A DNA stretch of 64,000 nucleotides from CAVQBC01 sp963848415 (GTDB lineage Bacteria; Actinomycetota; Thermoleophilia; Solirubrobacterales; Solirubrobacteraceae), in assembly GCA_963848415.1 (NCBI GenBank), contig CAWKDN010000001.1, positions 2,790,001 to 2,854,000 on the forward strand, given 5' to 3'. The notes below the pieces were generated by a model. It did no database searches. It worked only from the letters and a program-made list of their open reading frames with translations, and was not told the DNA's origin. Shown in pieces: positions 7,952-16,177 of this stretch. Position 1 is the first letter of the stretch; every line of letters starts with the position of its first letter. A program made the translations under genes and the position numbers.

Positions 7952-8588
7952 CTAACCGAGGCGGCTGCTCGCGGACGGATGCACGAGCGGTACGAGCGGG
8001 CTCCTGGCGTGCGCAAGCACCGCGACGAGCGACGGTGGCGTGATCAGCCGGGCCGGCTCGAGTGCCGGCCGGGGCCGGCGCTCGGTGTAGCCGGCCGGGC
8101 TCCAGCGCAGCAGCTCGGCGCCGAGCAGCAGCCACGGCGCGGCCTCACGCAGGACAAACGCGCCGTCCGGCAGCGCCTCGAGCGGGGCAGCGTGGTGACG
8201 CTGCCCGCCCGTCCGGGATTCCACGCGCTCGCGGTGCAGCACGGCATCGATCGCGTCGGCCCCGGCCGGCCCGGCGTGGTGCTCGCGCCACAGTGACTGG
8301 AAGCGCACATAGTCCTCGCGCCGGCACAGCGCGCAGGGCCGGTGACCCGCCGCCAGCGCCGTCGCCTCGTCCAAGGAAGAACAGCTCGGTGAAGCGCCCG
8401 GGCTGCAGCAGCGGCGCCCGCCGCCAGTCGCGGAAGCGCAGGCGGCAGGCGATCCAGCGCCGCCTGGCGAAGCGCCGTCGGATACGCCCGGCGTCGTCGT
8501 GCAGGCAGCCGCGGTTGCCGAAGAGAAGCCCGCGCGCCGGGTCGGCGATCAGCTCGCCGAGCGGGGTGACGCGGTTGCGCCTAGTGAT
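7952..8588 (-). pseudogene. Conserved hypothetical gene broken by a +1 frameshift
   Basis: Two frames on the minus strand join into one sensible protein if a single base is removed at about 8371-8375 (C-C-A-A-G-G region). The 5' part encodes T-P-L-G-E-L-I-A, G-N-R-G-C-L-H-D-D-A-G-R-I, W-I-A-C-R-L-R-F and G-R-F-T-E-L-F-F-L; the 3' part resumes with D-E-A-T-A-L-A-A-G-H-R-P-C-A-L-C-R-R. The halves fit like a conserved actinobacterial hypothetical family I believe I recognise; its function is unknown, though paired cysteines and histidines suggest metal binding. No ATG, GTG or TTG opens the 5' frame; an ATC at 8588-8586 sits where the start would be, overlapping the upstream gene's stop. Either the gene is decayed or there is a base-call error. 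Confidence 0.6.
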
Positions 8589-8814
8589 GCTCGGCGGGGA
8601 GCTCGTCGATGTCGCGCCGGACGTCGACGATCCAGCGGATCAACGTGCCCAGGAAGAGCAGCAGCCCGCCGACGAGCAGGACCGGCGAGAGGGTGATGCC
8701 GACGATCGCGAGCGCGAGCCCGACGCAGTTGAGGAACGGCAGGATGCTCGGCGAGGGCATGTGCACCTGCTCGCCGGCCGGCGGGGCCTCTGCTTCCCGC
8801 GGGTGCTCGCTCAT
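8581..8814 (-). CDS. 77-residue two-helix membrane protein of the aa3 operon
   Basis: Starts at ATG 8814, overlapping the previous tiny gene's stop as ATGA. A hydrophilic N-terminus with several prolines leads to two adjacent hydrophobic helices (about 22-41 and 43-60) and an acidic C-terminus (D-V-R-R-D-I-D-E-L-P-A-E). Size, topology and operon position resemble small accessory or subunit IV-like oxidase proteins. It is the last intact gene of the second oxidase operon. I do not recognise a named family; the oxidase link is from context. Confidence 0.65.
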   Translation of the reverse strand: MSEHPREAEAPPAGEQVHMPSPSILPFLNCVGLALAIVGITLSPVLLVGGLLLFLGTLIRWIVDVRRDIDELPAEHH

Positions 8815-8921
8815 GCCGTGTAGACCAGTGCCGCGACGAAGGTGAGGGCGAACATGATCACGATCACGGAGCCGCAGATCATCGCCGTGCGGAGGTTCTT
8901 GCGAGCGAGCCGACGGTCCAT
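8811..8921 (-). CDS. 36-residue single-helix membrane protein of the aa3 operon
   Basis: Begins at ATG 8921, 15 bases after the ctaB stop, and ends in an ATGA overlap with the next gene. The product has a basic N-terminus (D-R-R-L-A-R-K-N-L-R-T) and one hydrophobic helix of about 22 residues. It has the same length and topology as the 36-residue protein of the first oxidase operon, although I see no clear sequence similarity. A micro-subunit or assembly role for the oxidase is inferred from tight coupling to its genes. Confidence 0.65.
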   Translation of the reverse strand: MDRRLARKNLRTAMICGSVIVIMFALTFVAALVYTA

Positions 8922-8936
8922 GATGCGTCCGGCAGT

Positions 8937-9854
<918 letters not shown>

Positions 9855-9865
9855 GGCTAGCGCAT

Positions 9866-11569
9866 CTACAGGTGGACCATGGCCTGGCCGGCGCGGAAGC
9901 GCTGCTCGGCGCCCGTCTGGGACTCGACCTGGCGGCGGATGTCCTTCATCGGCTCGACCGAGCGCACGCGCGGGATCGCGTCGAAGTTGTTCTCAGGCGG
10001 CGGCGAGGGCGTGTACCACTCGAGCGTGTTGCCCTTCCACGGGTCGGGCCCGGCCTTGGCGCCCGACTTCAGCGCGCGCACCAGGTTCACGAGCGTCACC
10101 AGCGTGGCGAGCGCGATCACGAACGCCCCGACCGTCGAGATCAGGTTGTAGGCCTGCCAGCCGGAGCTGGCCGAGTACTCGTAGATCCGCCGCGGCATGC
10201 CCGACAGGCCGGCCGAGTGCTGGACGAGGAAGGTGAGGTTGAAGCCGATCAGCAGCAGCCAGAAGGAGAGCTTGCCCCACGACTCGGACATCAGCCGCCC
10301 GGTCATCTTCGGGAACCAGTAGTAGACCGCCGCGAAGCCCGCGAAGGCGGCGCCGCCGAAGGCCACGTAGTGCATGTGGGCGACGACGAAGTAGGTGTCG
10401 GTCAGCTGCCAGTCGACCGGGAAGACGGCGAGGAAGATGCCCGTGATCCCGCCGATCAGGAACGTCCCGATGCCGCCGACGCAGAACAGCAGCGGCACGC
10501 GGAACTCGATCGATCCTCGCCACAGCGTCGCCAGCCAGTTGAAGATCTTCACCCCGGTGGGCACCGCGATCACGAAGCTCGAGAGCATGAAGAAGGCCAG
10601 CACGACCGTCGCCGTCGGCGTCGCGAACATGTGGTGGGCCCACACCAGCACGCCGAGGAAGGCGATCGCGGCGGTGGCGGCGGCGATCGCCTTGTAGCCG
10701 AAGATCGGCTTGCGCGCGAACACCGGCAGCACCTCGGAGAAGACCCCGAAGGCGGGCAGGATGATGATGTAGACCTCGGGGTGGCCGAAGAACCAGAACA
10801 GGTGTTGCCAGAGCAGCGCGTCACCGCCCTGGGTCGGATCGAAGAACGTCCCGCCGAAGTTGCGGTCGATCAGCAGCATCGTCGCCGTCGCCGCGATCGA
10901 GGACAGCGCCAGCAGGATCAGGTAGGCGTAGATCAGGATCGTCCAGATGAACAGCGGCAGGCGCCCCCAGCCCATGCCCGGCGCGCGCATGTTGTGGATC
11001 GTGGCGACGAAGTTCACCGCGCCCATCAGCGAGGAGAGCCCGGTGAGGTGGACCATGTAGATCCACGCGTCCTGGCCGTTGGACGGCGAGTACTCGCGGC
11101 CCGACAACGGCACGTAGCTGAACCAGCCCGCCTCCGGCGGCGTGAAGAAGAAGGACGCGTAGAGCGTCAGCCCGCCGAACAGGAACATCCAGTACGACCA
11201 CGCGTTCAGCCGCGGGAAGGCGACGTCGCGGGCGCCGATCATCAGCGGCAGCAGGTAGTTCGCGAAGCCGGCCCAGATCGGCACGACGACCAGGAAGATC
11301 ATCGTCGTGCCGTGCATCGTGAACAGCTGGTTGTACTTCTCCGGATCGAGGAAGGTGTTCTCCGGGGTCCCGAGCTGGACGCGCAGCAGCAGCGCCTCGA
11401 CGCCGCCGAGGATGAAGAAGACGGCGACCGTCCACAGGTAGAGGATCCCGATCCGCTTGTGGTCGGTCGTGGTGATCCACGAGCTCCAGCCCTTGGGCTC
11501 GGGCCGCGCGTCGTGGGCGATGATCTCGGCCCGCGGGCGGACCCTGTTCTCGATGGCGGTGGTGGTCAC
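9866..11569 (-). CDS. ctaD: Cytochrome c oxidase subunit I, A1-type (aa3 oxidase)
   Basis: A 567-residue catalytic subunit with twelve core helices. It keeps F-T-M-H-G-T-T-M-I-F, F-G-H-P-E-V-Y-I with the proton-relay glutamate near residue 265, W-A-H-H-M-F, T-D-T-Y-F-V-V-A-H-M-H-Y and P-R-R-I-Y-E-Y. The glutamate marks it as A1-type, in contrast to the A2-type copy at 4292-6196. The C-terminal tail past L-E-W-Y-T-P-S-P-P-P is soluble. It reduces O2 with electrons from subunit II. It lies 16 bases after ctaC and 11 before ctaB. It has no companion subunit III here and may share the one at 2840-3463. Confidence 0.95.
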   Translation of the reverse strand: MTTTAIENRVRPRAEIIAHDARPEPKGWSSWITTTDHKRIGILYLWTVAVFFILGGVEALLLRVQLGTPENTFLDPEKYNQLFTMHGTTMIFLVVVPIWAGFANYLLPLMIGARDVAFPRLNAWSYWMFLFGGLTLYASFFFTPPEAGWFSYVPLSGREYSPSNGQDAWIYMVHLTGLSSLMGAVNFVATIHNMRAPGMGWGRLPLFIWTILIYAYLILLALSSIAATATMLLIDRNFGGTFFDPTQGGDALLWQHLFWFFGHPEVYIIILPAFGVFSEVLPVFARKPIFGYKAIAAATAAIAFLGVLVWAHHMFATPTATVVLAFFMLSSFVIAVPTGVKIFNWLATLWRGSIEFRVPLLFCVGGIGTFLIGGITGIFLAVFPVDWQLTDTYFVVAHMHYVAFGGAAFAGFAAVYYWFPKMTGRLMSESWGKLSFWLLLIGFNLTFLVQHSAGLSGMPRRIYEYSASSGWQAYNLISTVGAFVIALATLVTLVNLVRALKSGAKAGPDPWKGNTLEWYTPSPPPENNFDAIPRVRSVEPMKDIRRQVESQTGAEQRFRAGQAMVHL

Positions 11570-11585
11570 GTGATGGTTCCTGAGG

Positions 11586-12473
11586 TCAGTCGGTCCCGCC
11601 GCCCTGGGCGCCGAGCCGCTCGCGCTCGCGAGCAGCGGCGTCGCGCGCGGCCTGGATGTCGGCGGCTTGCTGGTCGTACCAGCGGCGGTATTCCCGGAAA
11701 GGGACCGCCCGCACGCGGGCCAGCATGTTCGCGTGGTTGCGGCCGCACAGCTCGGCGCAGGCGCCCTCGTAGACGCCGGCCTGCAGCGCCTTGAACCAGG
11801 TCTTGTTGGTGTAGCCCGGGATCGCGTCGAACTTGCCGCCGAGCTTCGGGATCCACCACGAGTGGGCCACGTCGTCGGAGGTGATGTCCAGCGTGACGGT
11901 CATCCCGACGGGCACGACCATCTCCTCGTAGGCGAAGACGGCCTTCGGGCCGGGGTACTGGAAGCGCCAGATGTACTGCTGGCCGTCGACGCGGATGTTC
12001 ATCGACTCGGTGCCGGCCGGCGGGTCGGGGCGGTCGGTCTGGGCGAGCAGCACCTCGGAGGCCACCGGGTTGCCCTGGGCGTCGATGTCCGAGGCCGCGG
12101 GGTTCTTGATGTCGGCGAGCTTGAAGAAGGTCACGGCGGTGATGAACACGAGGATGACGGCGGCACCGATGGTCCAGCCGATCTCCAGGCGGGTGTTGCC
12201 GTGGATCTGCGCCGCGACGCGCCCCTTCTTGGCGCGGTAGCGGAACATCGACCAGATCAGCACCCCCTCGACGCCGAGGAAGATGACGATCCCCATCCCC
12301 AGCACGAGCTTGTAGAGCGTGGAGATGTCGTTCGCGTTCGGCGAGCCGCCGGACTCCGGCGTGAGCAGCCCGGCCGAGGCGGCGGGGGCGGCGATCGCCA
12401 GCAGCGCGACGGCGAGGATCGCGGCCGGCAGCGCAGGCGTGCGCAGGCGTCGTTGCGAGGCTCCAGAACCCAC
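11586..12473 (-). CDS. ctaC: Cytochrome c oxidase subunit II (aa3 type, no fused cytochrome)
   Basis: About 295 residues from GTG 12473; GTG 12503 is an in-frame alternative. A signal peptide (hydrophobic core about 14-34, A-S-A cleavage) is followed by two membrane helices (about 53-76 and 100-118). The CuA domain contains His204, Cys239, Cys243, His247 and Met250. It ends in a charged coiled segment (R-D-A-A-A-R-E-R-E-R-L) with no heme site, so it must take electrons from a separate carrier. The start is chosen because a TATACA hexamer at 12491-12486 lies 12 bases upstream of it, which excludes GTG 12503 from that transcript. Confidence 0.93.
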   Translation of the reverse strand: MGSGASQRRLRTPALPAAILAVALLAIAAPAASAGLLTPESGGSPNANDISTLYKLVLGMGIVIFLGVEGVLIWSMFRYRAKKGRVAAQIHGNTRLEIGWTIGAAVILVFITAVTFFKLADIKNPAASDIDAQGNPVASEVLLAQTDRPDPPAGTESMNIRVDGQQYIWRFQYPGPKAVFAYEEMVVPVGMTVTLDITSDDVAHSWWIPKLGGKFDAIPGYTNKTWFKALQAGVYEGACAELCGRNHANMLARVRAVPFREYRRWYDQQAADIQAARDAAARERERLGAQGGGTD

Positions 12474-12485
12474 TGCGCGGCGCAG

Positions 12486-12491
12486 TGTATA
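12486..12491 (-). promoter_or_regulatory. Candidate -10 element of the aa3 oxidase operon
   Basis: TATACA on the minus strand, within the longer TATACACT, is one of few AT-rich hexamers in the region. It precedes the preferred ctaC start by 12 bases. No clear -35 was found. Confidence 0.45.
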
Positions 12492-12574
12492 GCCGCCGCT
12501 CACGGTCCGGCCGATCGTGGCGCGCGCCGCCGCCGGGCGCGCGCAAGTCGGCGCGTGCTCGCACCCGCGGGCGC

Positions 12575-13375
12575 TCACCGGCCGGAGAACCCGGGGCCGC
12601 GCTTCTCGCGGAAGGCGGCGACGCCCTCGGCGAAGTCGCCGGAGGCGGCGAGCTCCTGCTGGACGGCCGACTCGAGCTCGAGCTGGTCGGCCAGCGCCCC
12701 GTAGACCCAGCGGTTGAGCTGGCGCTTGGAGCCGGCGTAGGAGCGCGTGGGGCCGGTGGCCAGCCGCTCGGCGAGCGCGTCGACCTCGCCGGCGAACGCG
12801 TCGGGCTCGACCACCCGGTTCACGAGGCCCCACGCGAGCGCCGTGTCCGCGTCGACGCGGTCGCCCAGCAGCGCCATCTCGGCCGCCCGGGTGAAGCCCA
12901 CGCGCGCCGGCAGGAAGGCCGACGAGCCGCCGTCGGGGACCAGTCCGATGTTCACGAAGGCCAGCGCGAAGTAGGCGTCGCGGCTGGCCACCACCAGGTC
13001 GCACGCGAGCGCCAGCGAGCAGCCGATGCCGACCGCCGGGCCGTTGACCGCCGCGAGCACCGGCTTGGGCATCGCCCGCACGGTCGTGATGATCGGGTGG
13101 TAGCGCTCCTCGAGCGCGGCGCGGACGTCCGGATGGCCCTCGGGCGTAGCGTCGAAGCCGGCCTTGAGGTCGGCGCCCGAGGAGAACGCCCGCCCCTCGC
13201 CGGTGATGGTCACGGCCCTGACCTCGTCGTCGCCGGCGGCCACGTCGACCGCGGCCAGCAGGTCGTCGCCGAGCCGGCGGTCCCAAGCGTTGAGCGCCTG
13301 CGGGCGGTCGAGCGTGATGCGCAGCTCGGCGCCGCGGCGGTCGAGCCGGACGGTCTGGAGCTCTGGATCGGCCAT
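12575..13375 (-). CDS. Enoyl-CoA hydratase/isomerase family protein (crotonase)
   Basis: A 266-residue crotonase. The N-terminal strand L-D-R-P-Q-A-L-N-A-W, the oxyanion-hole stretch A-F-S-S-G-A-D-L-K, then V-L-A-A-V-N-G-P-A-V-G-I-G-C-S-L-A-L-A-C-D and the F-V-N-I-G-L-V-P-D-G-G-S segment are all present. An aspartate replaces the usual glutamate of the second catalytic position (V-P-D-G-G), as in PaaG-like isomerases and dehydratases. Reaction and substrate are unresolved; fatty acid or phenylacetate degradation is likely. It is divergent from the amidotransferase-like gene, only 26 bases away, and their -10 elements appear to overlap. Confidence 0.88.
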   Translation of the reverse strand: MADPELQTVRLDRRGAELRITLDRPQALNAWDRRLGDDLLAAVDVAAGDDEVRAVTITGEGRAFSSGADLKAGFDATPEGHPDVRAALEERYHPIITTVRAMPKPVLAAVNGPAVGIGCSLALACDLVVASRDAYFALAFVNIGLVPDGGSSAFLPARVGFTRAAEMALLGDRVDADTALAWGLVNRVVEPDAFAGEVDALAERLATGPTRSYAGSKRQLNRWVYGALADQLELESAVQQELAASGDFAEGVAAFREKRGPGFSGR

Positions 13376-13384
13376 CGGGCGCGG

Positions 13385-13394
13385 AGGCTACCCT
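13385..13394. promoter_or_regulatory. Overlapping divergent -10 elements (bidirectional promoter)
   Basis: The ten bases AGGCTACCCT contain TACCCT on the plus strand (13389-13394), 7 bases before GTG 13402, and TAGCCT on the minus strand (13390-13385), 9 bases before ATG 13375. The two hexamers share the central TA. Both genes would be leaderless or nearly so. Inferred from position and pattern; no transcript data. Confidence 0.5.
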
Positions 13395-13401
13395 CAACGG
13401 C

Positions 13402-14133
13402 GTGGAACCGCGCCGACCCCGCATCGGGATCTGCACCGCGCTCGAGCGCGCCCAGTGGACCGTCTGGGACCAGGACGCCTTCCTGCTCTCGACCTCCTAC
13501 ATCCGCGCCGTGCAGCGCGCGGGCGGCCGCGCACTGCTGCTGCCGGCCGATCCCGCGACCGTCGAGGATCCCCACGAGGCGCTCGAGGACCTCGACGGGC
13601 TCCTGCTGGCCGGCGGGGCCGACGTCGACCCCGCCACCTACGGCGCCATCGCGCACGAGACGACCACCGGCACGCGCCCCGAGCGCGACGCGGTCGAGGT
13701 CGCGCTCACGCGCGCGGCGCTCGAGCGCGACCTGCCGCTGCTGGGCATCTGCCGTGGCATGCAGCTGCTCAACGTGGCCTGCGGCGGGACGTTGATCCAG
13801 CACCTGCCCGACGACCTCGGCCACACCGACCACCGCCGCTCGCTGGGCTCTTTCGACAACGCCGACCACGACGTCCGCCTGGCGCCCGGCTCGCTCGCCG
13901 CCCGCGCGGCCGGCGCGACCCTGCACCCGACGAAGTCCCACCACCACCAGGGCGTCGCCGTGGTCGGGGAGGGACTCGTCGAGAGCGGCTGGAGCGAGCT
14001 CGACGACCTCGTGGAGGCGATCGAGGCGCCGGACGCCCGCTACGTGCTCGGCGTCCAGTGGCACCCGGAGGCGGATCCCGGCAGCCCCGTCGTCGGCTCG
14101 TTCGTCGACGAGGCCGCGCGCGTCACGCAGTAG
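13402..14133 (+). CDS. Peptidase C26 / gamma-glutamyl-gamma-aminobutyrate hydrolase family protein
   Basis: A 243-residue class I glutamine-amidotransferase-like hydrolase. The early segment G-G-R-A-L-L-L-P-A and G-L-L-L-A-G-G-A-D-V-D-P-A-T-Y-G match PuuD-type enzymes. The nucleophile elbow is G-I-C-R-G-M-Q-L-L-N-V with the catalytic cysteine near residue 118; the His-Glu pair lies in V-Q-W-H-P-E near the end. S-H-H-H-Q-G is also typical of the family. It hydrolyses gamma-glutamyl amides; the exact substrate is uncertain. It starts at GTG with an upstream TACCCT and no Shine-Dalgarno site. Its 3' end overlaps the convergent epimerase by 11 bases. Confidence 0.88.
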   Translation: MEPRRPRIGICTALERAQWTVWDQDAFLLSTSYIRAVQRAGGRALLLPADPATVEDPHEALEDLDGLLLAGGADVDPATYGAIAHETTTGTRPERDAVEVALTRAALERDLPLLGICRGMQLLNVACGGTLIQHLPDDLGHTDHRRSLGSFDNADHDVRLAPGSLAARAAGATLHPTKSHHHQGVAVVGEGLVESGWSELDDLVEAIEAPDARYVLGVQWHPEADPGSPVVGSFVDEAARVTQ

Positions 14134-15178
14134 GCCCGGATCCACCGATCGGGACTGGCGAACGGCCACGGGGGCGAGACACCGCGGGAATCGGTGGATC
14201 CGGGTCAAGCCGACCGGTCTCCCGCAGCCACGCCTCGCTGCGGCGCATCCCCTCCGCGAGCGAGACGCGCGGCTGCCAGCCGAGCTCCTCCCGCGCGCGC
14301 GTGAGCGGGAACGTCGCCCGCCGCGAGACGAAGGTCAGGGCGGCGCGGCTCGCGAGCGGCGACGTGCCCGTGGCCCGCGCCGCGAGCTCCTCGGCCAGCG
14401 CACCGGCGCGAACCAGCGGAGCGGGGGCGGTGGGCACCCGCGCGCGCCCGAGCATGCGCGCGTGATGGGCGAAGAAGGAGCGCGCGGGGACCGCCGCACC
14501 GTCCCACACGGTGTACGGGCGCCCGGCGGCCCCCGGCGTCGCGAGCGCGCGCACGACCGCGTCGACGAGGTCGTCGACGTAGACCGGCGCGATCAGCCCG
14601 TCGCCGCGGCCCGGCAGCACGAGCCGGTGGCGGCGCAGCGCCTCGAGCGGCCGCAGGAGCCATGGCACCGAGCCGGGGCCGTGGACGTCGCCGGGCCGGA
14701 TCACCGTGGCGCCGCGGCGCAGCGCGAGCGTCTCGGCGGCGCCCTTGGTGTCGATGTAGGGGATCCCGCACGGTCGCGGCGGGGCGTCCTCGTCGCGGAT
14801 CGCGGTGGTGAAGGCGTAGCCCCACACGGCCACCGAGCTGAGCACGACGACGCGCTCGGCGGCGGGCTCCGCGGCCGCGGCGTCGAGCACCGTGCGCGTG
14901 CCGCCGACGTTGATGCGCACGAACTCGGCCATCGGGCCCCAGTCCGAGACGCGCGCCGCGGCGTGGACCACATCCTGGCAGCCGGCGAGGGCGGCGGTCG
15001 TCGCCGCCGGGTCGGTGATGTCGGCCAGGCGCAGGCCGGCGCCGGAGCCCGCCAGCGCGGCCTCGGCAGCCGGGTCTGAGTCGATGGCCACGACCGCGTG
15101 CCCGTCGGCCGCCAGGCGCCGGCACAGGGCCGCGCCGATGAACCCGCCGGCTCCGGTGACCGCGACGCGAGAGGCCAT
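14123..15178 (-). CDS. NAD(P)-dependent epimerase/dehydratase (extended SDR)
   Basis: A 351-residue extended short-chain dehydrogenase. The N-terminal dinucleotide loop is G-A-G-G-F-I-G, followed by a V-V-A-I-D-S-D strand that favours NAD. The catalytic set is S-S-V-A-V-W-G and Y-I-D-T-K. Later come the P-G-D-V-H-G-P-G and P-V-Y-V-D-D-L-V-D-A-V segments, as in 3-beta-hydroxysteroid or sugar-nucleotide-like epimerases. Substrate unknown. ACCCTA at 15187-15192 (TAGGGT on the minus strand) is 8 bases before the ATG, suggesting a leaderless message. It overlaps the convergent C26 hydrolase by 11 bases at the 3' ends. Confidence 0.85.
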   Translation of the reverse strand: MASRVAVTGAGGFIGAALCRRLAADGHAVVAIDSDPAAEAALAGSGAGLRLADITDPAATTAALAGCQDVVHAAARVSDWGPMAEFVRINVGGTRTVLDAAAAEPAAERVVVLSSVAVWGYAFTTAIRDEDAPPRPCGIPYIDTKGAAETLALRRGATVIRPGDVHGPGSVPWLLRPLEALRRHRLVLPGRGDGLIAPVYVDDLVDAVVRALATPGAAGRPYTVWDGAAVPARSFFAHHARMLGRARVPTAPAPLVRAGALAEELAARATGTSPLASRAALTFVSRRATFPLTRAREELGWQPRVSLAEGMRRSEAWLRETGRLDPDPPIPAVSRPRGRSPVPIGGSGPTA

Positions 15179-15232
15179 CCGGGCTCACCCTAGGGCGCCT
15201 GCGAAACGTCGGGCGCCGGCCCACTGATCATC

Positions 15233-15238
15233 TAGCCT
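15233..15238 (+). promoter_or_regulatory. Candidate -10 element of the PAP2-flippase pair
   Basis: TAGCCT ends 6 bases before GTG 15245, and no Shine-Dalgarno sequence fits between them. The transcript would begin at or next to the start codon. No -35 was recognised. Confidence 0.45.
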
Positions 15239-15244
15239 GGCGCG

Positions 15245-16177
15245 GTGTCCCGCGCCCGCCTGATCCGCGCCGCCGCCGCCGTGTGCCTCGTCGCCGGGGT
15301 CACCGCGCCGCTGGTTCGCCGGCGCCTGCGCCTGCCGCCGCCGGTCGTCACCGCGACGGCGGCGACGGCCCCGGTCGCGGTCTGCGTCCTGTTCTCGCGC
15401 TCGCGCCCGCGCGACGTGGCCACCTGCGTGCTGCAGATGTGGGCCTACTTCGCCACCTACCAGATGCCCAACGACGATCCGGTCGCGCTCGAGCGGCGCG
15501 TCCGCGTCCGCTACCCCGTGCGCGCCGACACGGCGATCGGCGTCGGGCAGACGCCCACGCTGCGCCTGCAGCGCGCGTTCGGCCGCCCCGGCCGCCACAA
15601 CACCGTCGAGCGGGTGCTGATCTGGTCGCACTGGGTGTGGTTCCTCGTCCCCCACGGGACCGTGCTCTACGTGCTCGCCCGCCACCGCGAGCACTTCCCG
15701 CGCGCGGCCGTGATGATCTACGCGACCTTCGACGTCGGGGTCATCGGCTACTGGGCGATCCCGACCGCGCCGCCGTGGTACGCGGCGGCCGCCGGGCTGA
15801 TGGACGACGGGCGCACGCCGGAGCTGCGGCGCATGATGGTCGAGTACGGCGAGCGCTTCTGGGGGTCCAGGTGGGCGCCCCTGTACGGTTTCTTCGGAGG
15901 AAACCCACTCGCCGCCATGCCCTCGCTGCACTTCGCCACCTCAGTGATGGCCGCCCATGTCCTGGCGGAGACGGGCCGCACCGCCGGCGTGGTGGCTTGG
16001 ACGTACGCCGCGACCCTCGGCACGGCCCTGCTCTACCTCGGCGAGCATTACGTCGTCGACCTCGTGGCCGGGCTCGCGCTCGCCGAGGGACTGCGCCGCG
16101 CCGCGCCCGTCGCGGCGCCGCTGCTGCGGCGCGGCTCGGACGCCGTCGCGCGGCTCGAGGCGCTGGCGAGGGCGTGA
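15245..16177 (+). CDS. PAP2-superfamily membrane phosphatase or phosphotransferase
   Basis: A 310-residue protein with about six membrane helices. The phosphatase signature is split in the usual way: a degenerate first motif, M-P-S-L-H-F-A-T-S near residue 222 and G-E-H-Y-V-V-D-L-V-A-G near residue 268, giving two catalytic histidines and the aspartate. This is the PAP2_3-type pattern found in actinobacterial inositol-phosphotransferase and lipid phosphatase homologues. It probably acts on a lipid phosphate or polyprenyl substrate at the membrane. Its stop overlaps the next start by one base (TGATG), so both genes form an operon. No Shine-Dalgarno site; see the -10 at 15233. Confidence 0.82.
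   Translation: MSRARLIRAAAAVCLVAGVTAPLVRRRLRLPPPVVTATAATAPVAVCVLFSRSRPRDVATCVLQMWAYFATYQMPNDDPVALERRVRVRYPVRADTAIGVGQTPTLRLQRAFGRPGRHNTVERVLIWSHWVWFLVPHGTVLYVLARHREHFPRAAVMIYATFDVGVIGYWAIPTAPPWYAAAAGLMDDGRTPELRRMMVEYGERFWGSRWAPLYGFFGGNPLAAMPSLHFATSVMAAHVLAETGRTAGVVAWTYAATLGTALLYLGEHYVVDLVAGLALAEGLRRAAPVAAPLLRRGSDAVARLEALARA

Noticed and set aside
7864..8016. N-terminal extension of the AraC regulator to 8016
   Set aside because: The extra residues are basic low-complexity sequence and overlap the end of the frameshifted gene; GTG 7863 gives a normal domain-only regulator.
12504..13436. A fused crotonase-region and oxidase subunit II protein of 616 residues
   Set aside because: The upstream part is a wrong frame of the crotonase gene. 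The signal peptide and -10 place the subunit II start at 12473 or 12503.
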